A stretch of DNA of 64,000 bases from Bradyrhizobium arachidis (GTDB taxonomy: Bacteria; Pseudomonadota; Alphaproteobacteria; Rhizobiales; Xanthobacteraceae): positions 7,440,001-7,504,000 of the forward strand of contig NZ_CP030050.1 in assembly GCF_015291705.1 (NCBI RefSeq), given 5' to 3'. Positions 1 to 9,820 of this stretch are shown piece by piece. A program made the position numbers and the translations under genes. The notes beneath the pieces were generated by a model that worked only from the letters and a program-made list of their open reading frames with translations, made no database searches and was not told where the DNA came from. Positions within the stretch are counted from its first letter, which is position 1. Each line of letters starts with the position of its first letter.

Positions 1-145
1 CGAGGTCGGACATAGCCTCGGTTGCCGCCGGGCCGATCTCGCCCAGCGCATATGCACCGAGGCGACGCTGGAGTGGATCGCTGCTCGAAAGCTCCCTCAC
101 CCAGCCTGGAACGGAAGTCCCTAGATAAGCGATCTGCGCGCTCAT
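1..145 (-). CDS. HEAT-repeat-like protein, N-terminal part (runs off the window)
   Basis: A reading frame starts at ATG 145 and is still open at base 1, giving 48 residues. Residues about 21-45 (SSDPLQRRLGAYALGEIGPA) have the helix-turn-helix pattern of a PBS-lyase/HEAT repeat unit. The start lies just beyond the 3' end of the GH15 gene on the same strand, so the two could be co-transcribed. Only one repeat is visible, so the family call is tentative and no function is proposed. Confidence 0.45.
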   Translation of the reverse strand, partial: MSAQIAYLGTSVPGWVRELSSSDPLQRRLGAYALGEIGPAATEAMSDL

Positions 146-159
146 GGCCCGCCCCCCAC

Positions 160-1980
160 TCAAGGTCCAACGCCTAGCCGGCGGTCCAGGTTGAACGCGG
201 CGCTTATCAAACCGATGTGAGTGAATGCCTGCGGGAAGTTGCCCAGCGCTTCGCCACGCGGACCCGTCTCCTCGGCGTACAAGCCGAGGTGGTTGGCGTA
301 GGTCAGCATCTTCTCGAAGATGAAGCGGGCCTCCTCGGCGCGGCCCGCCCGGGCCAGTGCTTCCACCAGCCAGAACGTACACATATTGAACGTCCCCTCG
401 CTCCCGGTCAGGCCGTCGCCAGCTCCTCTGCCGATCTCGTAGCGGTGCACCAAGCTGTCGGAAACCAGCTCCGCCATGATCCGATCCAGCGTCCCGCGCA
501 TGCGTGGGTCGGTCGGCGACAGGAAGAAGACGAGCGGCATGATCAGATTGGACGCATCCACCGCGTCAGTGGCGAAGTGCTGCACGAACGTCTGCCGCTC
601 GGTGTTCCAGCCGTGCGTCATGATGGTCTCGTAGATGCGGTCCCGCTCCGTAGCCAGGCGGGCGCGATCCAGCGGCAGACTCCGCTTCTGCGCAAGGCGG
701 ATCGCTCGGTCCAACGCCACCCAGCACTGCACCTTGGAGTACACGAACTGCTGTTGTCCACCGCGCACCTCCCAGATGCCATCGTCGGCTCGGTCCCAGT
801 TGCTCGCCACCCAGTCCAGCATCTTGCGCACGTGACGCCAGGAGTCATAGGCGATCGGCGTCCCGTACTTGTCGTACAGGTAGACCGCATCCATCAGCTC
901 GCCATAGATGTCCAGCTGCAGCTGGTCGGCAGCGGCGTTGCCGACTCGCACGGGACGCGACCCGCGGTAACCATCGAGGTGGTCGAGGACCTCCTCTGGC
1001 AGCTCGCGGCCACCGTCGATGCGATACATAGTCTGCAACGGGTCGCCCCGGGCGCCCTCGACGGCCCGCTGCTCCAACCAGGCCATGAACTGCTCCGCCT
1101 CCGACGTCAGTCCCAGACGCAGGAAGGCGTAATTGGTGAAAGCGGCGTCGCGCACCCAAGTATAGCGATAGTCCCAGTTGCGTACCCCGCCGATCTCTTC
1201 CGGCAGCCCGCAGGTCGGCGCCGCCACGATCGCGCCAGTCGGCGCGAACGTCAGCAGCTTCAACACCAGCGCCGAGCGGTGGACCATCTCGCGCCAGCGA
1301 CCTGAATAGTTGCACTTCCTCAGCCACTGCCGCCAAAAGGCCAGGGTCTGCGTCAGGGCCTCCGTGCCGACCAGCCGCGCCTCAAGCAAGACCCCATCAT
1401 GAACGCTGTCTTGGCAAGTCTCCTCCACCTGGCGGAGGATGAACGTGGTCGTCTCGCCGGGGTTGAGGACGAACTCGGCAGCGACGCCGTCGCCTTGCCG
1501 ACCAAGCGGGAAGCGGCTGACGAGCGAGACTTTCATGCCGCGTGCCTCGAAGATCGCTCCCCGGCCCTCCAGGACGACCTGGTGGGGCCGGCGGGCGAAG
1601 TCGAAGGCCGGCCGGCAGTCGAGGCGGAAGCGGACCGACCCGCGCACCGCCCGCACTACCCGGACGATCTGGTGGATCTTTCTACTCTCGCGCGCGCCTT
1701 GGATCGGCATGAAGTCCACGACCTCACCGACGCCCTGGTCGCTAAGAAAGCGCGTCACCAGGACGTTGCTGTCAGGCATGTACATCTGTTTGCACTGCGC
1801 CTCGTAGAGGCTGGCGATGCGGAATGAGCCCCCTTTCTGGTCGTCGAGAATTGCCGCGAAGACGCTCGGCGAGTCAAAGTGCGGCAGGCAACACCAGTCG
1901 ATGGACCCGTCAATGCCAACCAAGGCAACGGTGTGCAGGTCGCCGATGACGCCGTAGGATTCGATCGGCTTGTAGCCCAT
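160..1980 (-). CDS. Glycoside hydrolase family 15 protein (glucoamylase/trehalase-like)
   Basis: The 606-residue product has the typical length of bacterial GH15 enzymes, which release glucose from alpha-glucans or trehalose by an inverting mechanism. The N-terminal GH15 sandwich domain opens with [20 protein letters not shown] (residues 9-28). The (alpha/alpha)6 catalytic domain carries [14 protein letters not shown] (267-280), which supplies an acidic active-site residue. Near the C terminus come an AEETGP motif and [13 protein letters not shown], the usual region of the second catalytic acid. There is no signal peptide, so a cytoplasmic enzyme is inferred. It diverges from the sugar-phosphate operon, suggesting that it supplies the glucose that operon consumes. 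Trehalase and glucoamylase activity cannot be told apart here. Confidence 0.9.
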   Translation of the reverse strand: MGYKPIESYGVIGDLHTVALVGIDGSIDWCCLPHFDSPSVFAAILDDQKGGSFRIASLYEAQCKQMYMPDSNVLVTRFLSDQGVGEVVDFMPIQGARESRKIHQIVRVVRAVRGSVRFRLDCRPAFDFARRPHQVVLEGRGAIFEARGMKVSLVSRFPLGRQGDGVAAEFVLNPGETTTFILRQVEETCQDSVHDGVLLEARLVGTEALTQTLAFWRQWLRKCNYSGRWREMVHRSALVLKLLTFAPTGAIVAAPTCGLPEEIGGVRNWDYRYTWVRDAAFTNYAFLRLGLTSEAEQFMAWLEQRAVEGARGDPLQTMYRIDGGRELPEEVLDHLDGYRGSRPVRVGNAAADQLQLDIYGELMDAVYLYDKYGTPIAYDSWRHVRKMLDWVASNWDRADDGIWEVRGGQQQFVYSKVQCWVALDRAIRLAQKRSLPLDRARLATERDRIYETIMTHGWNTERQTFVQHFATDAVDASNLIMPLVFFLSPTDPRMRGTLDRIMAELVSDSLVHRYEIGRGAGDGLTGSEGTFNMCTFWLVEALARAGRAEEARFIFEKMLTYANHLGLYAEETGPRGEALGNFPQAFTHIGLISAAFNLDRRLGVGP

Positions 1981-2308
1981 GATCTCGTCTCCTCCGCTCG
2001 GCGCTGATCGAGCCCCAAGATGGGCGTATCGTCAATGCAACCTTTTGGCTCGCAACCTCGCTCATCTCGCCTGCGGCCGGGTCATTTACACCAAGCAACA
2101 CGTCAACACCGCTGTCGCACACGTGGTCGGCGTGAAATTTCCCACCGCTACAGTGCTTGCCGTTGCTTGGTTGAAGAAGTCGGACTACGCTTTCGATCCC
2201 ACTAGAGCGCGGCGTGCTGCGAGGCCCGCGAGAGATATCGCTTAACCACGAAGTGTTCCGAGTTCGTCGACGCTTTGCACCGAAAGCCTCGACTGAAGGG
2301 GCGAGACC
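1981..2308. other. Divergent intergenic region (GH15 / pentose phosphate operon)
   Basis: This 328-base gap separates two divergently transcribed units and must hold both promoters. An AAGGGGCGAG ribosome-binding site precedes the gene at 2309. I found no convincing operator or hairpin. The short frames that cross it have no coding character. Confidence 0.5.
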
Positions 2309-2929
2309 ATGAACGCCGTCCTTCCGATCATTTGCCTTGCAAGGCATGGCGAGACGGCGTGGAGCCTCTCGGGCCAGCATACTGGCCTCACAGATTTGCC
2401 TCTCACCGAGCGCGGCGAACTCAATGCGCAAAGTTTGCGCTCGCGGTTGCTGGGTTTCACTTTCGCAAAAGTGTTCACGAGCCCCTTGAAGCGAGCGGTC
2501 CAGACATCGGAGTTGGCCGGCTTCGGCGTCGAAGCGGAACTCGACCGCGATCTGCTGGAATGGAATTACGGCCAATACGAGGGGCGTCGCACAAAGGAGA
2601 TCCATGAAGAGCGTCCGGGCTGGCAATTGTTTCGCGACGGCTGTCCAGGAGGAGAAACACCGAATCAAGTTGGCGCCCGGGCCGATCGCATTGTGGAGCG
2701 CGTTCGCAACGTCCCAGGTAACGTGTTATTGTTTTCGAGCGGACATTTTCTCCGAGTTCTGGCGGCACGCTGGTTAGGCCTCGATGCGGAGGCCGGACGA
2801 CTCTTCACACTCGACACTGCAAGCCTGAGCATACTCGGGTACGAACACGATCAGTTAGAACCAGCGATCCGGCTGTGGAATGACACCGGGCACGTCGAAG
2901 GTCGGTTCGCACGAAGCTTCGCTCACTAA
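2309..2929 (+). CDS. Histidine phosphatase (phosphoglycerate-mutase-like)
   Basis: The 206-residue protein belongs to the histidine phosphatase superfamily. The phospho-acceptor motif LARHGET places the catalytic His at residue 13, and the second conserved His is in SSGHFLRVLAARWLGL. Family members range from phosphoglycerate mutases to sugar-phosphate and cofactor phosphatases. As first gene of a sugar-phosphate operon, a sugar-phosphate phosphatase role is plausible but unproven. The ATG at 2309 has a good Shine-Dalgarno sequence (AAGGGGCGAG). Confidence 0.85.
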   Translation: MNAVLPIICLARHGETAWSLSGQHTGLTDLPLTERGELNAQSLRSRLLGFTFAKVFTSPLKRAVQTSELAGFGVEAELDRDLLEWNYGQYEGRRTKEIHEERPGWQLFRDGCPGGETPNQVGARADRIVERVRNVPGNVLLFSSGHFLRVLAARWLGLDAEAGRLFTLDTASLSILGYEHDQLEPAIRLWNDTGHVEGRFARSFAH

Positions 2930-3021
2930 GCGCTAGTCGGAGTAACATAGTCTTGAAATGTCCGTGCGTGTTACGCGCGTACGATGAGCATATCGCAGAG
3001 AGTTGCGTAAGGGTAAGGCCG

Positions 3022-3720
3022 ATGAACCAGGTCGTCTTTCTGGTCGATGTCGACAATACGCTCCTCGATAACGACCGCATCCAGGCCGACATCAAGGCCT
3101 ACCTCGAGCGCCGGTACGGTGCCCCTTGTCGCGATCGGTACTGGGCAATTCTGGAGGAGCTGTTCCAAGAACTGGGGTATCGAGACTATCTCGGTGCACT
3201 CCAGCGGTACCGTGTCGAACACCCGCAGGACATGCATCTATTGTCCATGTCGTCATTCCTGGTCGATTACCCGTTCGCCAACCGTTTGTATCCGGGATCC
3301 CTGGATGTGCTCGAACGACTACGTCAGTGGGGCCCAACCGTCCTTCTCACCGATGGCGACGTCGTCTTTCAACCCCGCAAGGTTGAGCGCTCGGGACTTT
3401 CGGAGGCAGTCAACTCACACGTGCTGATCTACATCCACAAGGAACTCGCGCTCGATGATGTCGAGGCCCGCTATCCGGCGCTGCACTACGTTCTAGTTGA
3501 TGACAAGCCGCGTATCCTTGCCGCGGTCAAGGAGGCCTGGGGCAACCGCGTCACCACCGTCCTTCCCCGACAAGGACAATATGCACACAACGTGAACGCC
3601 CTGGCCTCCTTCGCCACACCCGACGTGACTGTGGACCGGATCGGAGACCTACTCGACTACGATCTGGGTCGCCTGCTTGCGGCCGCCCCACTGTTCGAAG
3701 CTGCGGAGGTGAAAAGATGA
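3022..3720 (+). CDS. HAD-superfamily hydrolase
   Basis: The ATG at 3022 gives 232 residues beginning MNQVVFLVDVDNTLLDND, with the nucleophile/acid pair Asp9 and Asp11 of HAD phosphatases. Motif II is in LLTDGD, the conserved Lys lies in PRKVERSGL and motif IV is YVLVDDK. The cap inserted after motif I is alpha-helical (C1 type). The longer upstream frame from 2953 lacks a ribosome-binding site and has no family counterpart. The stop overlaps the transaldolase start by 4 bases (ATGA), indicating translational coupling. The substrate is unknown; the neighbours suggest a sugar phosphate. Confidence 0.85.
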   Translation: MNQVVFLVDVDNTLLDNDRIQADIKAYLERRYGAPCRDRYWAILEELFQELGYRDYLGALQRYRVEHPQDMHLLSMSSFLVDYPFANRLYPGSLDVLERLRQWGPTVLLTDGDVVFQPRKVERSGLSEAVNSHVLIYIHKELALDDVEARYPALHYVLVDDKPRILAAVKEAWGNRVTTVLPRQGQYAHNVNALASFATPDVTVDRIGDLLDYDLGRLLAAAPLFEAAEVKR

Positions 3721-4802
3721 AGGCAACGCAAAAGCTCCACGAACTCGGACAGAGCGTTTGGCTCGACAACATCACCCGCGAGCTGCTGACCAGCGGCAAT
3801 TTGAGGCGCTACATCGCCGACTTCTCGCTGACGGGACTCACATCGAACCCGACAATCTTCGACCAAGCGATCAAGAACAGCTCTCACTATGATTCAGCGA
3901 TCCGCAGCAAGCTCACCGAGGGAAAGTCGGGCGAGACGCTATTCTTCGAGCTCGCCATCGAAGATCTTGTCCAGGCAGCAGACCTGTTCCGCCCGATTTG
4001 GGAACGCACCAATGGTGTAGACGGGTGGGTCTCGCTCGAGGTCTCGCCCCTTCTCGCGCATGACACGGCCAGCACAATCGCGGCGGCCAAGGAACTGCAT
4101 GCGCAAGCGAAACGCCTCAACCTCTTCATCAAGATACCCGGTACACGAGAAGGATTGCCCGCCATCGAAGAAACGATCTTTGCCGGCGTGCCCGTGAATG
4201 TGACGCTATTGTTCAGCCGGGAGCACTATCTCGCTGCCGCCGAGGCATATCTGCGCGGCATCGAGCGGCGCATCGCAGCCGGCCTGAATCCAGATGTTGG
4301 ATCCGTCGCGTCGGTCTTCGTCAGCCGCTGGGATGCCGCCATAGCGAACGAGGTGCCTGCGCAATTGCGCAATCAGCTCGGTATCGCGGTCGCGAAACGA
4401 ACCTACAAGTCGGCGTGCGAATTGCTCTCCTCGGCCCGTTTGCGGCGCATCTACAACGAGGGTGGGCGGCCACAGCGCCTGTTATGGGCGAGCACAGGAA
4501 CCAAAGACCCGGCAGCGTCCGACGTCTTATATGTCAAAGCGCTGGCCGCGCCGCTCACGGTGAACACCATGCCGGAAGGCACGGTTAAGGCCCTCGCCGA
4601 TCACGGCGAGATTGGAGAGATGTTGCCCTCCAGTGGCGGCGATTCCGAAGAGGTACTCTCGCAATTCGCGAAGGCCGGCGTCGACATCGAAGCGCTAGCA
4701 GCGACATTGCAGGATGAGGGCGCCAAATCGTTTGTCAAATCCTGGAATGAGCTGATGAGTGTCATCTCCGCCAAGACCGAGGTGCTCAAGAAGGCAAGCT
4801 AA
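3717..4802 (+). CDS. tal: Transaldolase
   Basis: The 361-residue protein is a long-type bacterial transaldolase. The enzyme moves a dihydroxyacetone unit between sedoheptulose-7-phosphate and glyceraldehyde-3-phosphate in the non-oxidative pentose phosphate pathway. The N-terminal signature SLTGLTSNPTIFDQA is at residues 37-51, and the Schiff-base Lys is Lys139 in LFIKIPGTREGLPA. The gene is coupled to the HAD gene upstream and followed after 25 bases by the glucokinase-like gene. All expected regions are present, so an active enzyme is likely. Confidence 0.95.
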   Translation: MKATQKLHELGQSVWLDNITRELLTSGNLRRYIADFSLTGLTSNPTIFDQAIKNSSHYDSAIRSKLTEGKSGETLFFELAIEDLVQAADLFRPIWERTNGVDGWVSLEVSPLLAHDTASTIAAAKELHAQAKRLNLFIKIPGTREGLPAIEETIFAGVPVNVTLLFSREHYLAAAEAYLRGIERRIAAGLNPDVGSVASVFVSRWDAAIANEVPAQLRNQLGIAVAKRTYKSACELLSSARLRRIYNEGGRPQRLLWASTGTKDPAASDVLYVKALAAPLTVNTMPEGTVKALADHGEIGEMLPSSGGDSEEVLSQFAKAGVDIEALAATLQDEGAKSFVKSWNELMSVISAKTEVLKKAS

Positions 4803-4827
4803 ATTCCAATCGAGACAAAGGTCTTCC

Positions 4828-5547
4828 ATGAACATACTGGTCGTTGACGTGGGCGGCACCCACGTCAAGATCCTTGCCTCCGGCGAAAAAGTTAAACGAG
4901 CAATTGACTCCGGGCCGACCCTGACGGCCCGGCAGATGGTATCGAGCGTGAAAAAGCTGGCCGATGGCTGGGAGTATGACCTCGTCTCGATTGGCTATCC
5001 GGGCCCGGTCGTGCATGACCGGCCTATGGCGGAACCTCACAATCTGGGAAAGGGCTGGATGGGCTTCAACTTCGCTGCGGCATTCAAACTGCCAACGAAA
5101 GTCATCAACGATGCGGCGATGCAGGCGCTCGGCAGCTACCGGAGCGGAAAAATGCTGTTTCTCGGGCTCGGGACGGGACTCGGCTCGGCGATGATCGTCG
5201 ATGGCATCGTGGAGCCGATGGAGCTAGCGCACCTCGCCTACAAGAAGCGGACCTACGAAGATTATGTCGGCGCCCGCGCGCTGGAGGAATTTGGCAGGAA
5301 AGCATGGCGGAAGCACGTCGAAGATGTCGTTGAATCTTTGGTTGCGGCTCTCCAACCCGAGGACGTCGTGTTGGGCGGCGGCAACGCGACGAAGTTGAAA
5401 ACACTGCCACCATTATGCCGTCTTGGAGATAATGCCAACGCGTTCAAGGGCGGCTTCAGGATGTGGGAAGGTCCGCCGAAGGAAAAGATCACTCGCTCGC
5501 GCAAACAGACTGCGCAAGCCGCCATGGCGCGTCAAAAGGAGCGATAA
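4828..5547 (+). CDS. ppgK: ROK-family kinase, polyphosphate-glucokinase-like
   Basis: The ATG at 4828 yields 239 residues. [10 protein letters not shown] (residues 5-14) is the phosphate-1 motif of ROK kinases, [13 protein letters not shown] the phosphate-2 region and VVLGGGNA a further conserved segment. The protein is short, lacks the Cys-rich zinc motif of ordinary ROK sugar kinases and resembles polyphosphate glucokinases, which phosphorylate glucose with inorganic polyphosphate or ATP. The stop overlaps the pgi start (TAATG). The position just ahead of pgi and zwf fits glucose-6-phosphate production. Phosphoryl-donor preference cannot be read from the sequence. Confidence 0.8.
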   Translation: MNILVVDVGGTHVKILASGEKVKRAIDSGPTLTARQMVSSVKKLADGWEYDLVSIGYPGPVVHDRPMAEPHNLGKGWMGFNFAAAFKLPTKVINDAAMQALGSYRSGKMLFLGLGTGLGSAMIVDGIVEPMELAHLAYKKRTYEDYVGARALEEFGRKAWRKHVEDVVESLVAALQPEDVVLGGGNATKLKTLPPLCRLGDNANAFKGGFRMWEGPPKEKITRSRKQTAQAAMARQKER

Positions 5548-7193
5548 TGGCAACTACGACGAAAACGGTCACCGAGCTTCCTGCCTGGAAGGCCTTGTCC
5601 GCCCATTTTCAAACGATCGATCGCTTGCATCTGCGCGAGCTCTTTGCTCAAGACCCCAAACGCGGCGAGCGCCTGACGGTCGAAGCAGCCGGACTCTACC
5701 TCGACTACTCGAAGAACCGCATTACCGACGAAACGCTGGCTCTGCTATTGGAACTGGCCGAACAGTCTGGGCTCCGCGCTCGGATCGATGCAATGTTCAG
5801 AGGCGAGAAGATCAACGTTTCGGAAAAGCGGGCCGTCCTGCATGTCGCGCTCCGCGCGCCGAAGGGGCAATCGATCCCGCTCGATGGCGAGGACGTCGTG
5901 CCCGAGGTCCATTCGGTGCTCGACCGCATGGCCGATTTTTCCAATCGCGTACGCGGCGGTGCGTGGCGCGGCCACACCGGAAAGCCAATCCGCAACATCG
6001 TCAACATCGGCATCGGCGGCTCCGATCTGGGGCCGGTGATGGCCTACGAGGCGCTCAAGCATTACAGCGATCGCGCCATGACGTTCCGGTTCGTCTCCAA
6101 CGTGGACGGCACCGATTTTGTGGAAGCGACCCGCGATCTCGATCCTGCGGAGACGCTGTTCATCATCTCTTCCAAGACCTTCACAACCCTCGAGACCATG
6201 ACCAATGCCGGGAGCGCGCGCAGCTGGTCGCTCGCGGGGCTTGCTGGCGACGAGGAGGCGATCGCGAAGCATTTCGTCGCGGTGTCGACAAACGCGAAGG
6301 AAGTGACGAAGTTCGGCATCGACACCGCCAACATGTTCGGCTTCTGGGACTGGGTTGGCGGTCGATACTCCATGGATTCGGCGATCGGACTTTCGACGAT
6401 GCTTGCCATCGGTCCCGATAACTTTCGCGCCATGCTCGGCGGCTTCCATGAAATTGACGAGCATTTCCGCACCGCGCCGTTCGAGCGAAACCTTCCAGTA
6501 ATAATGGGGCTGCTTGCCATCTGGAGTAATAATTTCTTCGGCGCCCAGACCGTAGCGGTGCTACCTTACGAGCAGTACCTGAAACGGTTTCCGGCTTATC
6601 TCCAGCAGTTGACGATGGAGAGCAACGGCAAGCACGTCACGATCGAGGGTCATCCTCTCAGCTACGACACCGGCCCGATCTATTGGGGTGAACCCGGGAC
6701 CAACGGTCAACATTCGTTCTACCAACTCATTCACCAGGGCACCCGTCTCATTCCCTGCGACTTCATTGCCTTTCACAAGACACTCAACCGACTTGGACAG
6801 CAGCACGACATGTTGCTCGCGAACGTCTTCGCGCAGGGCGAAGCGCTAGCGTTTGGCAAGACACCTCACGAAGTAAGCGCAGAGGGATCGGCCGATTGGC
6901 TCGTTCCGCATCGCGTATTCGAGGGAAACCGACCGTCCAATACGATACTGATGGAACAGCTGACACCCGCAGCGCTGGGCAAGCTCGTCGCACTGTACGA
7001 GCACAACGTCTTCACTCAGGGCGCGATCTGGCAAGTCGATTCATTCGACCAATGGGGCGTCGAACTCGGCAAGGTGCTGGCGCAACGCATCATCCCGGAA
7101 CTCATCAACGAAGCCGAACCCAAATTCGTCCACGACAGCTCGACCAACGCCTTGATCCGCCGACATCGCAGGTTCAGGGACAAGTTGCACTAG
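5547..7193 (+). CDS. pgi: Glucose-6-phosphate isomerase
   Basis: The ATG at 5547 gives 548 residues, the usual length for bacterial phosphoglucose isomerase, which interconverts glucose-6-phosphate and fructose-6-phosphate. Conserved elements are [19 protein letters not shown] (from residue 152), the active-site region [15 protein letters not shown] and the signature [18 protein letters not shown]. The start overlaps the preceding stop by one base, so the upstream extension of the frame is excluded. In this operon the isomerase can recycle fructose-6-phosphate made by transketolase and transaldolase back to the G6PDH substrate. Confidence 0.96.
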   Translation: MATTTKTVTELPAWKALSAHFQTIDRLHLRELFAQDPKRGERLTVEAAGLYLDYSKNRITDETLALLLELAEQSGLRARIDAMFRGEKINVSEKRAVLHVALRAPKGQSIPLDGEDVVPEVHSVLDRMADFSNRVRGGAWRGHTGKPIRNIVNIGIGGSDLGPVMAYEALKHYSDRAMTFRFVSNVDGTDFVEATRDLDPAETLFIISSKTFTTLETMTNAGSARSWSLAGLAGDEEAIAKHFVAVSTNAKEVTKFGIDTANMFGFWDWVGGRYSMDSAIGLSTMLAIGPDNFRAMLGGFHEIDEHFRTAPFERNLPVIMGLLAIWSNNFFGAQTVAVLPYEQYLKRFPAYLQQLTMESNGKHVTIEGHPLSYDTGPIYWGEPGTNGQHSFYQLIHQGTRLIPCDFIAFHKTLNRLGQQHDMLLANVFAQGEALAFGKTPHEVSAEGSADWLVPHRVFEGNRPSNTILMEQLTPAALGKLVALYEHNVFTQGAIWQVDSFDQWGVELGKVLAQRIIPELINEAEPKFVHDSSTNALIRRHRRFRDKLH

Positions 7194-7268
7194 ACACTGA
7201 TCTCGGCACGCCAGGTTGCCAGCGCACGGGGAGATAATAACGCCGCAGCATAAAAACAGGAGCCACTC

Positions 7269-8306
7269 ATGCAACTCGGAATGATCGGCCTCGGCCGAAT
7301 GGGCGCCAATATGGTGCGAAGACTTGTCCGGCATGGTCACCAATGTGTCGTCTTCGACATGTCGCCGAACGCCGTTGCGGAACTGGTGAAAGACAACGCC
7401 ACAGGAAGCTCCTCGCTCTCGGATTTCGTGAAGAAGCTCGAAAAGCCGCGCGCGATCTGGTTGATGGTTCCTGCGGCCGTCGTGGATAAATCGATCCGCG
7501 ATCTGCTTCTGCTGATTGAAGCCGGCGACACTCTGATCGATGGCGGCAACTCCTACTACATCGATGACATCAGACGTTCCAAGGAACTGGCGCAGAAGGG
7601 CATCAATTATGTCGATGTCGGGACCAGCGGCGGTGTGTGGGGTCTTGAACGCGGCTACTGCATGATGATCGGTGGCCCTGACGAGGCGGTGCAGCGGCTG
7701 GATCCGGTCTTCAAGACCCTCGCTCCGGGTGTCGGCGAAATCCCGCGCACGCCGGGACGAGAGCAAGCCGCCGTCGGCACCTCCGAGCATGGCTACCTCC
7801 ACTGCGGGCAAAACGGAGCCGGTCATTTCGTCAAGATGGTCCATAACGGTATCGAGTACGGGCTGATGGCGGCGTATGCCGAGGGACTTGGCATCCTGCG
7901 CGCCGCGAACATTGGCAAGCAGACGCACGCGGCGGATGCCGAAACAACGCCGCTTCGCGTTCCCGAGCACTACCAGTACGACCTGAATCTGTCCGAAATC
8001 GCAGAAGTGTGGCGGCGCGGCAGCGTGGTCGCATCGTGGCTTCTCGACTTGACGGCAACGGCATTGCTGGAAGATCCGGCGCTTTCCAAATTCGCTGGGC
8101 GCGTGTCCGACTCCGGCGAAGGACGCTGGACCATCGCAGCAGCGATCGACGAGGCAGTGCCCGCCCCGGTTCTGACGACGGCGCTTTACGAACGCTTCAG
8201 TTCTCGCGGCGAGGCCGATTTCCAGAACAGGCTGCTTTCGGCGATGCGCTACGAGTTCGGTGGACACCTGGAAAAGGCAGCCAGTGAGAGACCCAGATGG
8301 CCTTGA
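7269..8306 (+). CDS. gnd: 6-phosphogluconate dehydrogenase, short (YqeC/GndA-type) decarboxylating
   Basis: This 345-residue protein is the short type of 6-phosphogluconate dehydrogenase, against about 470 residues for the classical enzyme. It converts 6-phosphogluconate to ribulose-5-phosphate and CO2. The Rossmann motif GLGRMGANM is at residues 7-15, the substrate loop is around [19 protein letters not shown], and the catalytic Lys189 and Asn193 lie in [13 protein letters not shown]. Short-type enzymes are often NAD-preferring, and Asp30 after the second beta strand fits that, but this is inference. The stop overlaps the zwf start by 10 bases. Confidence 0.93.
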   Translation: MQLGMIGLGRMGANMVRRLVRHGHQCVVFDMSPNAVAELVKDNATGSSSLSDFVKKLEKPRAIWLMVPAAVVDKSIRDLLLLIEAGDTLIDGGNSYYIDDIRRSKELAQKGINYVDVGTSGGVWGLERGYCMMIGGPDEAVQRLDPVFKTLAPGVGEIPRTPGREQAAVGTSEHGYLHCGQNGAGHFVKMVHNGIEYGLMAAYAEGLGILRAANIGKQTHAADAETTPLRVPEHYQYDLNLSEIAEVWRRGSVVASWLLDLTATALLEDPALSKFAGRVSDSGEGRWTIAAAIDEAVPAPVLTTALYERFSSRGEADFQNRLLSAMRYEFGGHLEKAASERPRWP

Positions 8307-9676
8307 GCGAACCTAGATCCGACGCATTGGTGTTTTTCGGCGCAACCGGCGATCTCGCCTACAAGAAGATTTTTCCGTCCCTGCAGGCCATGCTGAGGCG
8401 GGGCCATCTCGATGTGCCCGTCGTCGGCGTCGCAAAGGCCGGCTGGACACTTGATCAGCTCAAGGCTCGAGTGCGAGATAGCCTCGAAAAGCACGGCGGC
8501 CTCGATGCCGCTGCGTTTGACAAGCTAGCCGGTCTTTTACGTTACGTAGACGGCGACTATGCCGACCCCACTACCTTCGACGCCCTTCGCAAGCAGCTCG
8601 GTTCGGCGCAGCGGCCGGCACATTATTTGGCGATCCCACCCGCATTGTTTGCAACCGTAGTGGAGCATCTCGACGCTGCCGATTGCACAAACGGTGCGCG
8701 TGTCATTGTTGAGAAGCCATTCGGGCATGATCTCGCCTCCGCACGCAATCTCAACAGGATCCTGCTCGCCAGGTTCGACGAAGATCACATCTTCCGCATC
8801 GACCACTATCTCGGAAAACGACCTGTTCACAACATGGTCTTCTTTCGTTTCGCAAACGCCTTCCTGGAGTCGTTCTGGGACCGCAAGTTCGTGAGCAGCG
8901 TGCAGATCACGATGGCGGAGAATTTCGGTGTACGGGGTCGCGGCGCCTTCTATGACCAAACCGGCACAATTCGCGACGTTATCCAAAATCATCTGTTTCA
9001 GGTGTTGGCGAATCTCGCCATGGAGCCGCCGGCCCGATCGGATAGCGAATCGCTGCGTGACGAGAAAGCCAAGGTTCTAAGATCGATTCCGCCGATCGCT
9101 GAAAACGAATTGGTGCGCGGACAGTTTCGCGGCTACCGGCAGGAGCCGGGCGTTGCTCCGGAGTCGCAGGTGGAGACGTTCGCCGCGCTCCGGCTGGAGA
9201 TCGACTCCTGGCGCTGGCAGGGAGTGCCATTTTACATCCGAGCCGGAAAATTGCTTCCCGTCACTTGCACGGAGGTGATCGTGCGCCTCCGTGAGGCGCC
9301 GCGGATCTTCCCGCATAGCGCCGCGATACCCAATTATTTGCGGTTCCGCGTCAATCCCGACATGGCCATTGCTCTCGGCACGATGGTGATGGACGATGAT
9401 GATCGCGAGGTCGGAAATCCGGTCGAATTGCTGGCCAGCCGTCGCCCTGGCCCAGAGGAGATGGATGCATATGAACGCGTGCTCGGCGACGCGATGAACG
9501 GCGATCGGACACTGTTTGCACGACAGGACTACGTCGAAGAAGCCTGGCGGATTGTCGACCCGGTCTTGAAGATGACGACACCGGTCTACGAATACCATGC
9601 CGGAAGCTGGGGGCCTCACGAAGTGGACAAGAATGTCACGCCGCCGGGCGGTTGGCACAACCCGACGGTCGTGTAA
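8297..9676 (+). CDS. zwf: Glucose-6-phosphate 1-dehydrogenase
   Basis: The 459-residue enzyme oxidises glucose-6-phosphate to 6-phosphogluconolactone, the entry step of the oxidative pentose phosphate and Entner-Doudoroff pathways. The dinucleotide fingerprint GATGDLA is at residues 15-21 and the active-site motif RIDHYLGK at 167-174. [16 protein letters not shown] and [15 protein letters not shown] are also conserved. No 6-phosphogluconolactonase gene was found in the cassette, so lactone hydrolysis must be spontaneous or encoded elsewhere. A 144-base gap before tkt may hold an internal promoter. Confidence 0.96.
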   Translation: MALSEPRSDALVFFGATGDLAYKKIFPSLQAMLRRGHLDVPVVGVAKAGWTLDQLKARVRDSLEKHGGLDAAAFDKLAGLLRYVDGDYADPTTFDALRKQLGSAQRPAHYLAIPPALFATVVEHLDAADCTNGARVIVEKPFGHDLASARNLNRILLARFDEDHIFRIDHYLGKRPVHNMVFFRFANAFLESFWDRKFVSSVQITMAENFGVRGRGAFYDQTGTIRDVIQNHLFQVLANLAMEPPARSDSESLRDEKAKVLRSIPPIAENELVRGQFRGYRQEPGVAPESQVETFAALRLEIDSWRWQGVPFYIRAGKLLPVTCTEVIVRLREAPRIFPHSAAIPNYLRFRVNPDMAIALGTMVMDDDDREVGNPVELLASRRPGPEEMDAYERVLGDAMNGDRTLFARQDYVEEAWRIVDPVLKMTTPVYEYHAGSWGPHEVDKNVTPPGGWHNPTVV

Positions 9677-9820
9677 CGCAGGGAACGAGGAATTTAGATC
9701 GAAGTGCTCCTCGATCCCGGCTCTGTTGGCTGATGGCGGCAACCTATTTACTAACGATGCACGCACACCGGTTGGCACGCGAGAGGCCATGTACTCGACA
9801 CCCGCGGGAGGGAATCAGCC

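Noticed and set aside
217..1305. 362-residue plus-strand frame opposite the GH15 gene
   Set aside because: Shadow of the GC-rich GH15 gene; no ribosome-binding site and composition dominated by Arg, Gln, Val and His.
5423..6421. 332-residue plus-strand frame over the pgi gene
   Set aside because: Out-of-frame shadow of pgi, which is full length with all motifs; the frame is Arg/Ser-rich and has no family features.
7041..8267. 408-residue minus-strand frame opposite gnd
   Set aside because: Antisense shadow; the plus-strand gnd is complete and part of an operon.
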